Shown one piece after another: positions 1 through 8,785 of a stretch of DNA of 64,000 nucleotides. Both the position numbers and the translations under genes were made by a program. Origin of the DNA: Pseudochrobactrum sp. sp1633 (GTDB lineage Bacteria > Pseudomonadota > Alphaproteobacteria > Rhizobiales > Rhizobiaceae). Numbering within the stretch: the stretch's first letter is position 1; each line of letters opens with the position of its first letter. A model generated the notes under the pieces. The model made no database searches and was not told the origin of the DNA. It was given only the letters and a program-made list of their open reading frames with translations. The stretch spans positions 124,001 to 188,000 of the forward strand of contig NZ_JARRAE010000003.1 of the NCBI RefSeq assembly GCF_030376605.1. The letters run 5' to 3'.

Positions 1-1
1 A

Positions 2-361
2 ACAAAAAATACGGTCATTGTGATTGTCAGCGATCATTTGATGATGAAAAACGACTTTGAAGAGCAATTGAACCAAAAACAGAGGCTGAATTATTTCGCG
101 GTTCTGGCGGACAATATTCATCCGAAGTTGCTGGAGCGTCAGGCCGCAATGTTTGACGTTTTCCCGACGCTGCTGGATCTGTTGGGTTTTAATTTGTCAG
201 CCGGTCGCGCAGGGCTCGGCGTTTCATTGCTGTCGGAGCATGAAACTCTGACGGAGCGCTATGGTGCAGAACAAGTTGACGCACTGATTAAAAATGACCG
301 ATTACTGGCGCGTAAAATCTGGTCGGAACCTCAAAGCGAGTTCGCTGTGTCCGCCCGTTAA
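2..361 (+). CDS. sulfatase / phosphoglycerol transferase-like protein, C-terminal part
   Basis: The reading frame is open to the left edge of the window, so the gene is cut at its 5' end and 119 C-terminal residues are present. The visible segment has the IVSDHL motif of the sulfatase/alkaline-phosphatase fold, where Asp and His bind the metal, followed by an FPTLLDLLGF stretch and a GRAGLGVSLLS stretch. This combination is typical of OpgB/MdoB-like phosphoglycerol transferases that decorate periplasmic glucans, and of related LTA-synthase-family enzymes. The N-terminal membrane segments expected for that family are outside the window, so the exact substrate cannot be named. A strong terminator follows at 403. 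Confidence 0.7.
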   Translation, partial: TKNTVIVIVSDHLMMKNDFEEQLNQKQRLNYFAVLADNIHPKLLERQAAMFDVFPTLLDLLGFNLSAGRAGLGVSLLSEHETLTERYGAEQVDALIKNDRLLARKIWSEPQSEFAVSAR

Positions 362-402
362 TGTGCTGACTGACAGAAGATATATGTCTGCATTTCATGA
401 CG

Positions 403-432
403 TGCCGCTTGTGTATTGCAAGCGGCATTTTT
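403..432 (+). terminator. rho-independent terminator after the sulfatase-like gene
   Basis: A 9-bp perfect stem (TGCCGCTTG / CAAGCGGCA) with a 7-nt loop is followed by five T. It lies 42 bases past the stop codon. Confidence 0.85.
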
Positions 433-587
433 GTATTTCGATAACGTGCTGAAAAAATTTGCAAAACATTGCGCTGAGCTGTGAAAGCGCGTTTCGCCAA
501 TAATACATGCGGAACGGATTGGGAATGCGCAGTTCATATTTCACTAACTATAGATGTTTTTATGAGAACAAACAGGGGTTGACTGCG

Positions 588-602
588 GAACTATAATAGA
601 AC
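588..602 (+). promoter_or_regulatory. LexA (SOS) box, alphaproteobacterial direct-repeat type
   Basis: GAAC-N7-GAAC is an exact match on the opposite strand to the GTTC-N7-GTTC direct repeat bound by alphaproteobacterial LexA. The N7 spacer contains TATAAT, so LexA bound here would cover a -10 element. A second, inverted pair GAAC-N7-GTTC lies at 620-634, also a known LexA arrangement, between this site and the ribosome binding site of the small gene at 640. A TTGACT stands at 579 but is only 7 bases from TATAAT, so the exact -35/-10 pairing is uncertain. Confidence 0.7.
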
Positions 603-639
603 AAACTACAAACATACAGGAACATATGGAGTTCATATC

Positions 640-726
640 ATGTCTGATCTGGTTCGCGATGTTATGTCATTTATTTCCATCGGTTTGTTTGTAGCGACAT
701 TTGCTATGTGGGTTGCCGCATTCTGA
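640..726 (+). CDS. 28-residue single-span membrane peptide, probable SOS-induced (SidA-like candidate)
   Basis: ATG at 640 is preceded by a GGAG ribosome binding site at 628-631. The 28-codon product starts with a short charged head (MSDLVRDV) and continues as one hydrophobic helix of about 20 residues ending in AAF. Its only upstream signals are the two LexA-type sites at 588-602 and 620-634, so it should be induced by DNA damage. Caulobacter SidA, a 29-residue inner-membrane inhibitor of cell division under LexA control, has the same size, topology and regulation; I infer analogy, not proven homology. A stem-loop at 766-788 (CACAGGC/GCCTGTG) lies downstream without a clear T tract. The gene is too short for usual gene callers and stands alone between two terminators. 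Confidence 0.6.
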   Translation: MSDLVRDVMSFISIGLFVATFAMWVAAF

Positions 727-1020
727 TAGGGTTTGAATACCTTGTCAGAATGACAATAAGATAATCACAGGCGGAGCAACTGCCTGTGCATGGTTTGCAG
801 AATGCATAATCGCATCTGGACATCATGACGACATTGCGGGAAAAAGACTTTTGATATTCAGCTGGAGTCTGAAAGACATTCGGTTCATTATCGCCTTAAA
901 TTTCCCGCGTTACAGCGCGTATGTTTTAAAAATATAATCGTTGTAATACTTTGAAATATGAGAATTGCGTTTTGCCTTTTTAGGGGTGAGCGGTCTTTTC
1001 GTATCTACGGAGTTGTGTCT

Positions 1021-4000
1021 TTGCCTTCTGATGTATCTGCCAATTCCGTTGCTCCGGCATTTATTCATCTGCGGGTGCATTCTGCTTATTCTCTGCTCGA
1101 AGGGGCTTTGCAGATTGGTAAAATCATTGCCCATGCGAAAGATGATAATGCGCCGGCCATTGCTGTAACGGATACAAACAATCTGTTTGGTGCATTGGAG
1201 TTCGCGCAAAAAGCATCAAAAGACGGCATACAGCCGATCATTGGCTGTATTGTGGATTTGGCATTCGGTGATCATCAACCGGAAGGACGTACGGTTAACC
1301 GGCGTGACGCGCTTGATCTGGCACCGGTTGTCTTGCTGGCTTCCAGCGAGGAAGGCTATGCCAATATGGTGCGGTTGGTCAGCCGTTCCTATCTGGAAAC
1401 AGAATCCGGTGATCCCGTGCATGTCCGTGCGGACTGGCTGCCGGATTTGTCGGAAGATGTCATTATGCTGACGGGCGGTGCTGATGGGCCGATCGGGAAG
1501 TCTCTGAGCAGTGAACGTGGTGAGCGTGCGCGCAACAGGCTTGAGTTTCTGAAGAGCGTTTTTGCTGACCGTCTTTACATCGAGTTGCATCGCCAGCGCG
1601 GCTATGACCGCTCGCTTGAGGCGAAACTTGTTGATCTTGCCTATGAATATGAGTTGCCGCTGGTGGCGACCAATGAGGCATTCTTTAAGCAGAGCGATGA
1701 TTATGAAGCGCATGATGCGCTGCTGGCAATCGCTGCTGGTCAGGTGATCGCCTCTGATGATCGTCGCCGTCTGACGCCGGATCATTACTTGAAGTCACAA
1801 AGCGAGATGGCGGCCTTATTTGCTGATCTGCCTGAGGCTCTGGAAAATACGGTCGAGATTGCACGCCGCTGTCATTGGTATACACAGACCCGTGCACCAA
1901 TTCTGCCACGCTTTACCGGAGAGTCCGATGATCCTGAGGCCGCGTTGCAGGAAGAAGCTGACGAGATGGCGCGTCAGGCGCGTGAAGGTCTTGAAGAGCG
2001 GCTCAAGATTTTCGGTCTCGCTGAGGGCCATACGCATGAGGATTATATTAAGCGGCTGGATTATGAAGTCGGCATTATCGTCCGTATGAAATTTCCGGGT
2101 TACTTCCTGATCGTTTCTGACTTTATCAAGTGGGCAAAGCAGCAGGATATTCCGGTAGGGCCGGGGCGTGGTTCCGGTGCGGGGTCACTGGTTGCTTATG
2201 CGCTGACAATTACGGATGTTGATCCGCTGCGTTTCTCGCTGCTGTTTGAGCGCTTTCTTAATCCGGATCGTGTGTCGATGCCGGACTTTGATATCGACTT
2301 TTGTCAGGATCGCCGCGAAGAGGTGATCCGCTATGTGCAAGCGAAATACGGTCGTGATCAGGTTGCGCAGATTATCACTTTCGGTACGTTGCAGGCGCGC
2401 GCGGTACTGCGCGACGTTGGGCGTGTGTTGCAGATGCCCTATGGTCAGGTTGACAGGCTTTGTAAACTTGTGCCGTCAAATCCTGCCAATCCGGTATCAC
2501 TCGGTCAGGCTATTAATGAAGAGCCGCGTATTAATGAAGAGCGCGAGAAGGAGCCGGTAGTCGGCCGCCTTCTGGACATGTCGCTGAAGCTTGAGGGGTT
2601 GTTCCGCCACGCGTCCACTCACGCGGCGGGTATTGTTATCGGTGACCGGCCTTTGTCGGAGCTGGTGCCGATGTATCGCGATCCGCGTTCCGATATGCCG
2701 GTCACACAGTTCAATATGAAATGGGTTGAGCAGGCGGGTCTGGTTAAGTTCGACTTTCTCGGACTGAAAACCCTGACGGTGCTGAATACGGCGGTGAAGC
2801 TGATTGCCCGTAAAGGCGTGAATATTGATCTGCAAACGCTGCCGTTTGACGACCAATTGACCTATGAAATGTTGTCGCGCGGTGAAACGGTCGGTGTGTT
2901 TCAGGTGGAATCGGTTGGTATGCGTAAAGCGCTCATCGGTATGAAGCCTGACCGTATCGAGGATATTATCGCGCTCGTGGCTCTCTATCGTCCGGGCCCG
3001 ATGGAGAACATTCCAACCTATAATGCGCGCAAACATGGTGAGGAGGAAGTTGCCTCCATTCACCCGAAAATCGACCATCTGGTGAAGGAAACGCAGGGCG
3101 TTATCGTTTATCAGGAGCAGGTGATGCAGATTGCGCAGGAGCTTTCCGGCTATTCGCTGGGTGAAGCGGATTTGCTGCGCCGTGCGATGGGTAAGAAAAT
3201 CCGTGAGGAAATGGACAAGCAGCGCGTCCGTTTCGTGGATGGTGCAATTGAAGGCGGTGTTGGCAAGGCGCAGGCCAATACGATTTTCGACCTGCTAGCC
3301 AAATTTGCTGACTATGGTTTCAATAAATCCCACGCTGCGGCCTATGCGATTGTTTCCTATCACACGGCCTATCTGAAGGCACATTATCCGGCAGAGTTTC
3401 TCGCCGCATCCATGACCTATGATATGAACAATACGGAAAAGCTGAATGATTTCCGCCGTGATGCACTGCGTCTTGGAATTGAGGTTGTGCTGCCTTCGGT
3501 GATGACATCTTTCCGTCCGTTTGAAGTGGGCGAGAACAAGATTTTCTATTCATTGGCCGCGATTAAAGGTGTCGGTGAAGCAGCTGTTGAGCACATTGTT
3601 GATAAGCGGAAAGAAAAGCCGTTTGAAAGCCTTGAGGATTTCTGTGAGCGGGTTGATCCGCGTATGGTCAACCGCCGTGTCTTTGAAAGCCTGATCAATG
3701 CTGGGGCGCTGGATTGTTTTGGCGTTGACCGTTCGGCATTGAGTTCGGGTATGGATAGCCTGATGGCCTATACTCAGCGCACGCAGGAAAATGCCAATAG
3801 CGGGCAGTCTGATATTTTCGGCACGGGTCTGGTTCCGAAAGAAAAGCTTCAGTTGCCGGTGGTAACACCTTGGACATCCTCAGAAAAACTACATCGAGAG
3901 TTGCAGGCGGCAGGGTTTTATCTCTCTGCTCATCCGCTGGATGATTATAATGATGCACTGCAAAAAATGCGCGTGCAGAGCTGGGCAGATTTTTCCAATG

Positions 4001-4500
4001 CGGTGAAAAAAGGCGCTACCAATGGCCGTCTTGCCGGAACGGTTATCAGCAAGCAGGAGCGCAAGACCAAGACCGGCAATAAAATGGGCATCATCGCTTT
4101 TTCCGATGCTACAGGGCAGTTTGAAACTGTGTTGTTCTCGGAGGCGTTGCAGCAGTTCCGTGATCTCTTGGAGCCAGGGCGTTCTGTTGTGATTACCGTT
4201 TCTGCTGAAAACCGGCCGGAAGGCGTGAGCTTGCGTATTGCAACAGTTGTATCGCTGGAAGATGAAGCCAGTCGCCTGCAAAAAGCGCTGCGTTTGTTTT
4301 TGCGTAACAGCGATGCGCTGGATCAGATTGTGCCTTACTTCAAAACCCGTGGTGATGGTGAGGTCAGCTTCATCGTTATCAAGGATAACGGTCAGCGTGA
4401 GGTTGAAGTGGCCTTGCCCGATCGCTACCGCATCAGCCCGCAGATCGCCAGCGCGATGAAGGCCATCAGCGGTGTGGTTGATGTCGAACTGGTCAGCTGA
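1021..4500 (+). CDS. dnaE: DNA polymerase III subunit alpha
   Basis: Replicative C-family DNA polymerase (DnaE1 type), the catalytic subunit of the chromosomal replicase. The N-terminal PHP domain begins at FIHLRVHSAYSLLEG, the palm carries PDFDIDF (Asp422, 424, 426), and helix-hairpin-helix and OB-fold regions follow near the C-terminus. I chose TTG at 1021 because GGAG lies 8 bases upstream and the resulting protein (1159 residues, starting MPSDVSA) begins just ahead of the conserved PHP start. An in-frame ATG at 958 would add 21 residues but has no ribosome binding site. The length and PHP domain fit DnaE1, not the shorter error-prone DnaE2. It is transcribed alone and ends at a strong terminator. 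Confidence 0.95.
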   Translation: MPSDVSANSVAPAFIHLRVHSAYSLLEGALQIGKIIAHAKDDNAPAIAVTDTNNLFGALEFAQKASKDGIQPIIGCIVDLAFGDHQPEGRTVNRRDALDLAPVVLLASSEEGYANMVRLVSRSYLETESGDPVHVRADWLPDLSEDVIMLTGGADGPIGKSLSSERGERARNRLEFLKSVFADRLYIELHRQRGYDRSLEAKLVDLAYEYELPLVATNEAFFKQSDDYEAHDALLAIAAGQVIASDDRRRLTPDHYLKSQSEMAALFADLPEALENTVEIARRCHWYTQTRAPILPRFTGESDDPEAALQEEADEMARQAREGLEERLKIFGLAEGHTHEDYIKRLDYEVGIIVRMKFPGYFLIVSDFIKWAKQQDIPVGPGRGSGAGSLVAYALTITDVDPLRFSLLFERFLNPDRVSMPDFDIDFCQDRREEVIRYVQAKYGRDQVAQIITFGTLQARAVLRDVGRVLQMPYGQVDRLCKLVPSNPANPVSLGQAINEEPRINEEREKEPVVGRLLDMSLKLEGLFRHASTHAAGIVIGDRPLSELVPMYRDPRSDMPVTQFNMKWVEQAGLVKFDFLGLKTLTVLNTAVKLIARKGVNIDLQTLPFDDQLTYEMLSRGETVGVFQVESVGMRKALIGMKPDRIEDIIALVALYRPGPMENIPTYNARKHGEEEVASIHPKIDHLVKETQGVIVYQEQVMQIAQELSGYSLGEADLLRRAMGKKIREEMDKQRVRFVDGAIEGGVGKAQANTIFDLLAKFADYGFNKSHAAAYAIVSYHTAYLKAHYPAEFLAASMTYDMNNTEKLNDFRRDALRLGIEVVLPSVMTSFRPFEVGENKIFYSLAAIKGVGEAAVEHIVDKRKEKPFESLEDFCERVDPRMVNRRVFESLINAGALDCFGVDRSALSSGMDSLMAYTQRTQENANSGQSDIFGTGLVPKEKLQLPVVTPWTSSEKLHRELQAAGFYLSAHPLDDYNDALQKMRVQSWADFSNAVKKGATNGRLAGTVISKQERKTKTGNKMGIIAFSDATGQFETVLFSEALQQFRDLLEPGRSVVITVSAENRPEGVSLRIATVVSLEDEASRLQKALRLFLRNSDALDQIVPYFKTRGDGEVSFIVIKDNGQREVEVALPDRYRISPQIASAMKAISGVVDVELVS

Positions 4501-4510
4501 TTGATTGTAA

Positions 4511-4541
4511 AAAAAAGCCTGCGGGAACCGCAGGCTTTTTT
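4511..4541 (+). terminator. rho-independent terminator of dnaE
   Basis: The stem AAGCCTGCGG / CCGCAGGCTT with a GAA loop is flanked by A and T tracts. It begins 10 bases after the dnaE stop. Confidence 0.9.
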
Positions 4542-4545
4542 GTCT

Positions 4546-4587
4546 TAGAGCGCCGGGCGCCCCATTGGGCGCACAAAGGTCGCTCTA
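4546..4587. repeat. intergenic repeat family 1, copy A
   Basis: A 42-base element running from TAGAGCG to CGCTCTA with an inner GCGCCC/GGGCGC pair. It closely matches 8974-9015, differing at a handful of positions. Both copies start 3 to 4 bases after a terminator T tract. Confidence 0.6.
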
Positions 4588-4600
4588 ACACTTTAAAAGT

Positions 4601-4649
4601 AGAGCATAATTAAAACTTAAACTGATTCAAGTTTAAGAAATTATGCTCT
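4601..4649. repeat. palindromic AGAGCATAATT element
   Basis: The arms AGAGCATAATT and AATTATGCTCT enclose a second inverted pair CTTAAAC / GTTTAAG, so the whole 49 bases can fold into one hairpin. It ends 5 bases before the stop codon of the convergent gene at 4655. A related AGAGCATTTCC hairpin is at 60739. Confidence 0.6.
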
Positions 4650-4654
4650 GGCTA

Positions 4655-5296
4655 TTAGTAAGCTGCGGTGAAGCGCTGACGGATATGCTTGCCCTGTTCG
4701 GCTTCATCAAGAATGGCAACTGCCAGATCACCAACGGTAATTTTGCTTTCTCCTTTGTCATCAAAGACCGGAGAATCTTTGCCAAGACGGAACGTGCCGG
4801 TGGCTTCGCCCGGAACCAGCAGAATGGCTGGTGAAATAAATGACCAGTCCAGCTCATTCTCAGCTTTCAGATCATTGAGTGCCTGACGAGCGCCGAGCGC
4901 TCCTTCTTTATACTCTGCCGGAAATTCCGGAGAATCCACCAGCTGCGCACCGTTGATTTCGAGGCTGCCGGCGCCACCAACGGCGATCAGGCGTTTGATG
5001 CCTGCTTTCTTCACAGCCTCAGTAATGGAACGGCTGCCTTTGATGTGAATGTTGCGGATATCGGCTTCCTGCCAGCCCGGATTATAGGCGGAGATCACCA
5101 GATCATGACCTGCAAGCAGCTTCGCCAGAGCGTCCGTATCCAACACATCGGCCTTTACGGCGCTGATATTGGCGTTCGCAGAGATTTTTTCAGGGTGGCG
5201 AACAAGCGCGCTTACCTGATGGCCGCGTTTGGCTGCTTCATTGAGCAGGGCAGAACCGACATAGCCGCTGGCGCCGATGATTGCGATTTTTGACAT
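4655..5296 (-). CDS. NAD(P)-binding oxidoreductase (NmrA/atypical SDR type)
   Basis: A 213-residue protein with an N-terminal Rossmann motif GASGYVG (residues 8-14) and the general order of the NAD(P)H-binding atypical short-chain reductases (YwnB/YtfG-like). It has no C-terminal extension and no obvious Tyr-x3-Lys catalytic pair, as is usual in this group, which includes quinone reductases and redox sensors. The divergent neighbour at 5480 encodes an HxlR regulator, a pairing very common for this family and suggestive of control by electrophile or oxidative stress. The substrate is not predictable from sequence. Confidence 0.85.
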   Translation of the reverse strand: MSKIAIIGASGYVGSALLNEAAKRGHQVSALVRHPEKISANANISAVKADVLDTDALAKLLAGHDLVISAYNPGWQEADIRNIHIKGSRSITEAVKKAGIKRLIAVGGAGSLEINGAQLVDSPEFPAEYKEGALGARQALNDLKAENELDWSFISPAILLVPGEATGTFRLGKDSPVFDDKGESKITVGDLAVAILDEAEQGKHIRQRFTAAY

Positions 5297-5407
5297 AGTG
5301 CTTACCTCATATTATAAGTTGTAAAGAATTATTTTTAATCAGGTTACGATGAGTAACTATGTAATGCGATTTTAAATGGCTGTGAAGAATGCACTTTAAA
5401 GTTAGCA

Positions 5408-5425
5408 GGTCACATCAAAGTAACC
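5408..5425. promoter_or_regulatory. candidate HxlR operator
   Basis: GGTCAC-N6-GTAACC is an inverted repeat with one mismatch in the 183-base divergent region between the reductase and HxlR genes. A TATAAA at 5449-5454 could be the -10 of the regulator. The assignment to HxlR rests on position only. Confidence 0.35.
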
Positions 5426-5479
5426 GCCTGACTGTGATGGCCGAGCAGTATAAAAATAGAGGCGACAAGGGAGAAGGCA

Positions 5480-5935
5480 ATGTCCTCTCATATGAATGCG
5501 GCGCTGAAGAAAAAAGCAGCTGCGAATATGCAAGAGAATGAACAGAGTACACTGCCGCTGCTGGCTGAGATGGCAGGCTTTACACCGGATGAAGATGGTA
5601 CTTGCCCTATCCGTGAGGTGCTCGACCGTGTGGGAGATACATGGAGCCTGCTGGTTATCCTCAATCTTCAGCAAGGCACAACGCGGTTCAATGCTCTGCG
5701 CCGTCTGGTGGAAGGTATATCGCAGCGTATGCTCACAGTGACTTTGCGCTCATTGGAGCGTGACGGGTTGGTGCTGCGCATTGTGCGCCCGACATCGCCG
5801 CCCGAGGTGGAGTATTCTTTGACGGCATTGGGTATGTCATTGGCAAAGCCGATTGACGGACTGGGGCAGTGGGCTGTTGAAAACCGCCGCCTTATGCGCA
5901 ATGAGCAGGCGCGTTTTGATGCTGCACAGGATTAA
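5480..5935 (+). CDS. HxlR family winged-helix transcriptional regulator
   Basis: A 151-residue protein with the HxlR-family signature CPIREVLDRVGDTWSLLVI around residues 38-56 (Cys followed by the first helix) and the winged-helix SQRMLTVTLRSLERDGLV segment after it. A GGAGAAGG ribosome binding site precedes ATG at 5480. HxlR proteins are dimeric repressors or activators that often sense electrophiles through the N-terminal Cys. It is divergent from the NAD(P)-binding reductase, its likely target. The N-terminus carries about 30 extra polar residues ahead of the core domain; an internal Met could be the true start. Confidence 0.9.
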   Translation: MSSHMNAALKKKAAANMQENEQSTLPLLAEMAGFTPDEDGTCPIREVLDRVGDTWSLLVILNLQQGTTRFNALRRLVEGISQRMLTVTLRSLERDGLVLRIVRPTSPPEVEYSLTALGMSLAKPIDGLGQWAVENRRLMRNEQARFDAAQD

Positions 5936-6049
5936 GTCCTGAAGCATGTCGCCAGCTGCGGGTAGCGAGTTGGGAGTAAAAGCATGCGTTAAACAAAAAG
6001 ACAGAGCTAGACCCGCGAGGCAGATTAATCGCACACGCTCTGATTAAAA

Positions 6050-6070
6050 CGCACCGGAGTTACCGGTGCG
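6050..6070. terminator. stem-loop between convergent genes
   Basis: An 8-bp perfect stem CGCACCGG / CCGGTGCG with loop AGTTA lies between convergent genes. On the minus strand it is followed by TTTT, so it most likely ends the gene at 6100. Confidence 0.5.
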
Positions 6071-6099
6071 CTTTCAATAGCCATATACCGGTTGCAGCG

Positions 6100-6501
6100 T
6101 TACTTTTTAACGGTAACGGAAATCGACTGAACTTTATTTTTGCTGACAACGCATTTCACGGTGATTGGCTCCCATGCAGTGCCACCTGATCGCAGGCGGG
6201 CTTCGCCAGTGAGTTGCACGCTTGTTGCGCCGTTGCCGGTTGTCTTGTTTAACGTAACCGCGTCGTAATCCGCTTGTGTGAAGCCGAAACGGTCATATTT
6301 ATATTTTTTATCTTTTGTCAGGTCATGAACTGTTGCCGAGCATAGAGCCGTTGCAGGTTTTGCCTTGCTGTCATTAATTGCTAAATTGTAATTGGCCTTA
6401 AAATCAGGGCTTTGCTTTGGCAGTTTTTCTGCATGTGCAAAGGATGAAAGGCTGATGAGCGAAGCAATGATGGCTGAGGCTTTAAATGTTGTTTTTAACA
6501 T
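6100..6501 (-). CDS. hypothetical exported protein, 133 residues
   Basis: A clear Sec signal peptide (Lys near the N-terminus, hydrophobic core, cleavage after AHA at about residue 24) is followed by a small soluble domain of about 110 residues with two Cys, one in ALCS and one in VKCVV, that could form a disulfide. The chain ends in a basic SVTVKK. I do not recognise a named family; the size and layout resemble small secreted proteins of Brucellaceae. It stands alone with a terminator-like stem-loop downstream and a 250-base AT-rich upstream region in which I see no other gene. Confidence 0.65.
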   Translation of the reverse strand: MLKTTFKASAIIASLISLSSFAHAEKLPKQSPDFKANYNLAINDSKAKPATALCSATVHDLTKDKKYKYDRFGFTQADYDAVTLNKTTGNGATSVQLTGEARLRSGGTAWEPITVKCVVSKNKVQSISVTVKK

Positions 6502-6759
6502 GAGATATCCTGCTGGTTATCGAATGAATATAATATAGATATTGATCGTGATTATCTGATTAATATTTGACGCTGAAAATATCGTCGCAAATTATGAGCG
6601 AATTAAGCGCTGATGATGGTAAATATAGTCTTTTGACATCGTTTTGTAGTAAAGCTTAAAGAGTAGTCTCTTTTGTCTATATCAAGAAAAATTCATATTG
6701 AACTTGAATGAAATGATTATACAGCACTTAAGAATGCAGAATATGAACTGCTCTGCAGG

Positions 6760-7068
6760 CTATTCAGAATAAAAAATCAAAAGGAATGAAAAAAGCATCA
6801 CCGGAAGAACACATAAGGCAGTCCCGTTCAAAATGGCGAAAACTGGTCGGTGAAATGCACAGTTCTTTTTGTAAAATTCCAATGTTCTCAGGGATTTTAC
6901 GGTTTGGTATATTAACAGGTAGATGCCCATTGCTATCAGTCCGATTGTCCAGCCAGACAATACAGCCTGTGTCGGTTGTCCCGGAACCCCGAGTATCCAA
7001 GGGAGAATGAGAATGCCGCAAATAACGGCAATCATGTCCGGATATATGCGTATTATAAATTTTATCAT
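6760..7068 (-). CDS. hypothetical small membrane protein, 102 residues
   Basis: The product has three hydrophobic segments of transmembrane length (about residues 8-25, 35-55 and 78-99). I start it at the Met of MIKFIIRIYPD, where the hydrophobic protein begins; an upstream in-frame start would add 25 polar residues that look unlike coding sequence. The ribosome binding site is weak (GAGA about 10 bases upstream). No family is recognised. The surrounding DNA is AT-rich and the gene could be a horizontally acquired or decaying orphan. Confidence 0.4.
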   Translation of the reverse strand: MIKFIIRIYPDMIAVICGILILPWILGVPGQPTQAVLSGWTIGLIAMGIYLLIYQTVKSLRTLEFYKKNCAFHRPVFAILNGTALCVLPVMLFSFLLIFYSE

Positions 7069-7228
7069 ATGCGGGCTATCTCGGTTATTAGGGCATTTGA
7101 CATTTAAACTGAAACAACATTCATCGAATGGCAATGCGACCACCCGACGAATCCAGTGCGCATTCCAAAAAATGTAAAGCTGTATACGGGTTAGAATGCC
7201 TGATTTTCAGGTGTCTGAGCTACAGGGC

Positions 7229-7257
7229 TTGACAACACCGGTACTCAATCCTTAAAA
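7229..7257 (+). promoter_or_regulatory. promoter of rpsD
   Basis: TTGACA at 7229-7234, a 17-base spacer and TTAAAA at 7252-7257 form a near-consensus housekeeping promoter. It implies an untranslated leader of about 175 bases before the rpsD start at 7441, long enough for a regulatory structure. Confidence 0.6.
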
Positions 7258-7440
7258 GCCGCCCATGATCTCAGGGCATCTTAGCAGATTCCCTGTATCT
7301 TGACGTGTCCCGTGAATCATTACCGCATTCGCTGCCGTAATATTCTGTCAGTCTTCCGATGTGAAGACAGAGGAGGGCGCGTTTCCTTCGAGCGAGGCAG
7401 ACAAGCTGCCGCGCCGGTATCATTATTAAAGGGAAATGCG

Positions 7441-8058
7441 ATGAGTAAGCGCGAATCTTCCAAGTACAAAATTGATCGTCGTCTTGGCGAAAACATCTGG
7501 GGTCGTCCTAAGTCCCCAGTAAACCGTCGTGAATATGGCCCGGGCCAGCACGGTCAGCGCCGTAAGGGCAAGCTGTCCGACTTCGGTATTCAGCTGCGCG
7601 CAAAGCAGAAGCTGAAAGGCTTCTACGGCGATATCTCTGAAAAGCAGTTCCGTAAGACTTACGAAGAAGCTGCTCGCCGTAAGGGCGACACCGGTGAAAA
7701 CCTGATCGGTCTGCTGGAAAGCCGTCTGGATGCAGTTGTTTACCGCGCTAAATTCGTACCGACCATTTTTGCTGCCCGTCAGTTCATCAACCACGGTCAC
7801 GTTAATGTAAACGGTCGTCGCGTAAACATTCAGTCCTACCGCCTGAAGGCTGGTGACGTGATTGAAGTTCGTGAAAAGTCCAAGCAGCTGGTTATCGTTC
7901 TGGAAGCTGTTCAGCTCGCAGAACGTGATGTGCCTGACTACATCGTAGCAGACCACAACAAACTGACTGCAACATACAGCCGCGTTCCTGGCCTGTCTGA
8001 CGTGCCATATGCCGTTCAGATGGAACCAAATCTGGTTGTTGAATATTACTCACGTTAA
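7441..8058 (+). CDS. rpsD: 30S ribosomal protein S4
   Basis: A 205-residue S4 protein starting [14 protein letters not shown]. It has the basic N-terminal domain that nucleates 16S rRNA assembly and the S4 RNA-binding domain from about residue 95 ([24 protein letters not shown]). The start at 7441 gives the family length; upstream in-frame codons extend into the leader and encode an unrelated sequence. As in other alphaproteobacteria the gene stands alone and is not in the alpha operon with rpsK/rpoA. A strong terminator follows. Confidence 0.97.
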   Translation: MSKRESSKYKIDRRLGENIWGRPKSPVNRREYGPGQHGQRRKGKLSDFGIQLRAKQKLKGFYGDISEKQFRKTYEEAARRKGDTGENLIGLLESRLDAVVYRAKFVPTIFAARQFINHGHVNVNGRRVNIQSYRLKAGDVIEVREKSKQLVIVLEAVQLAERDVPDYIVADHNKLTATYSRVPGLSDVPYAVQMEPNLVVEYYSR

Positions 8059-8093
8059 TCGTGACGTTGGCGGAGCCTTCCGCTACGAAATCG

Positions 8094-8125
8094 AAGCCGC
8101 CGCGGTTAACCGCGGCGGCTTTTTT
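8094..8125 (+). terminator. rho-independent terminator of rpsD
   Basis: A GC-rich, nearly perfect stem AAGCCGCCGCGG / CCGCGGCGGCTT is followed by six T, 35 bases after the rpsD stop. Confidence 0.9.
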
Positions 8126-8237
8126 GTTATGGAAAAGCTGCAGACTGTCTTTTTCATCGACGGCAGCCTCTTTCAACAGCGGGCTGCCTTATGTATTGTG
8201 GCGCCAACATTAAGAAAAAATCTTGGAGTGCAGGTCT

Positions 8238-8783
8238 ATGGCAGGCTCAGTTAATAAAGTTATTCTCGTTGGTAATCTCGGAGCGGATCCTGAAATCCGT
8301 CGTCTGAATTCCGGTGAGCCGGTTGCAAACCTGCGTATTGCAACATCGGAAAGCTGGCGCGACCGCCAGTCCGGTGAGCGCAAAGATAAAACCGAATGGC
8401 ACAGCGTTGTGATTTTCAATGAAAATCTGGCCAAGGTTGCTGAGCAGTATTTGAAAAAAGGCGCCAAGGTTTACATTGAAGGTCAGTTGCAGACCCGTAA
8501 ATGGACAGACCAGAACGGCAACGACAAATACACAACTGAAATCGTGTTGCAGAAATTCCGTGGTGAATTGCAGATGCTCGACAGCCGTGGTGAAGGCGGC
8601 AGTGGTGGTGGAGGTCGCTTTGAAGGTGGCGGCAGCGGCGGCGATCGTTTTGCCAGCGGCGGCGGTTCATCGCGTGGCGGTGACTATGGCAGCAGCGGTG
8701 GCGGTAATGATTTCGGCCGTTCAAGCCCGCAGCAGCAGTCCGGCGGCTTCAGTCATGACTTGGATGATGATATCCCATTCTGA
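8238..8783 (+). CDS. ssb: single-stranded DNA-binding protein
   Basis: A 181-residue SSB. The OB fold occupies residues 1-112 (start [19 protein letters not shown]). A Gly/Ser-rich linker follows, and the chain ends in DDDIPF, the acidic tip that recruits replication and repair partners. I start at the Met of MAGSVNKV because it matches the family and has GGAG 9 to 10 bases upstream. No GTTC/GAAC LexA repeat is visible in the 110 bases upstream. The linker is coded by repetitive GGCGGC/GGTGGC triplets and is a likely place for length variation. Confidence 0.97.
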   Translation: MAGSVNKVILVGNLGADPEIRRLNSGEPVANLRIATSESWRDRQSGERKDKTEWHSVVIFNENLAKVAEQYLKKGAKVYIEGQLQTRKWTDQNGNDKYTTEIVLQKFRGELQMLDSRGEGGSGGGGRFEGGGSGGDRFASGGGSSRGGDYGSSGGGNDFGRSSPQQQSGGFSHDLDDDIPF

Positions 8784-8785
8784 GT

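Noticed and set aside
579-597. TTGACT and TATAAT as a -35/-10 pair before the small SOS peptide.
   Set aside because: The spacer is only 7 bases, so they cannot belong to one sigma-70 promoter. Each may belong to a different pairing.
958-1020. ATG at 958 as the dnaE start.
   Set aside because: There is no ribosome binding site, and the extra 21 residues are unlike any DnaE N-terminus; TTG at 1021 has GGAG at ideal spacing.
7300-7440. A 47-residue N-terminal extension of ribosomal protein S4.
   Set aside because: S4 homologues start at MSKRES, and the upstream in-frame sequence is the untranslated leader behind the promoter at 7229.
8160-8190. GGCAGCC/GGGCTGCC hairpin upstream of ssb as a terminator or riboswitch.
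   Set aside because: There is no T tract and the rpsD terminator already lies just upstream; the loop shows no known aptamer core.
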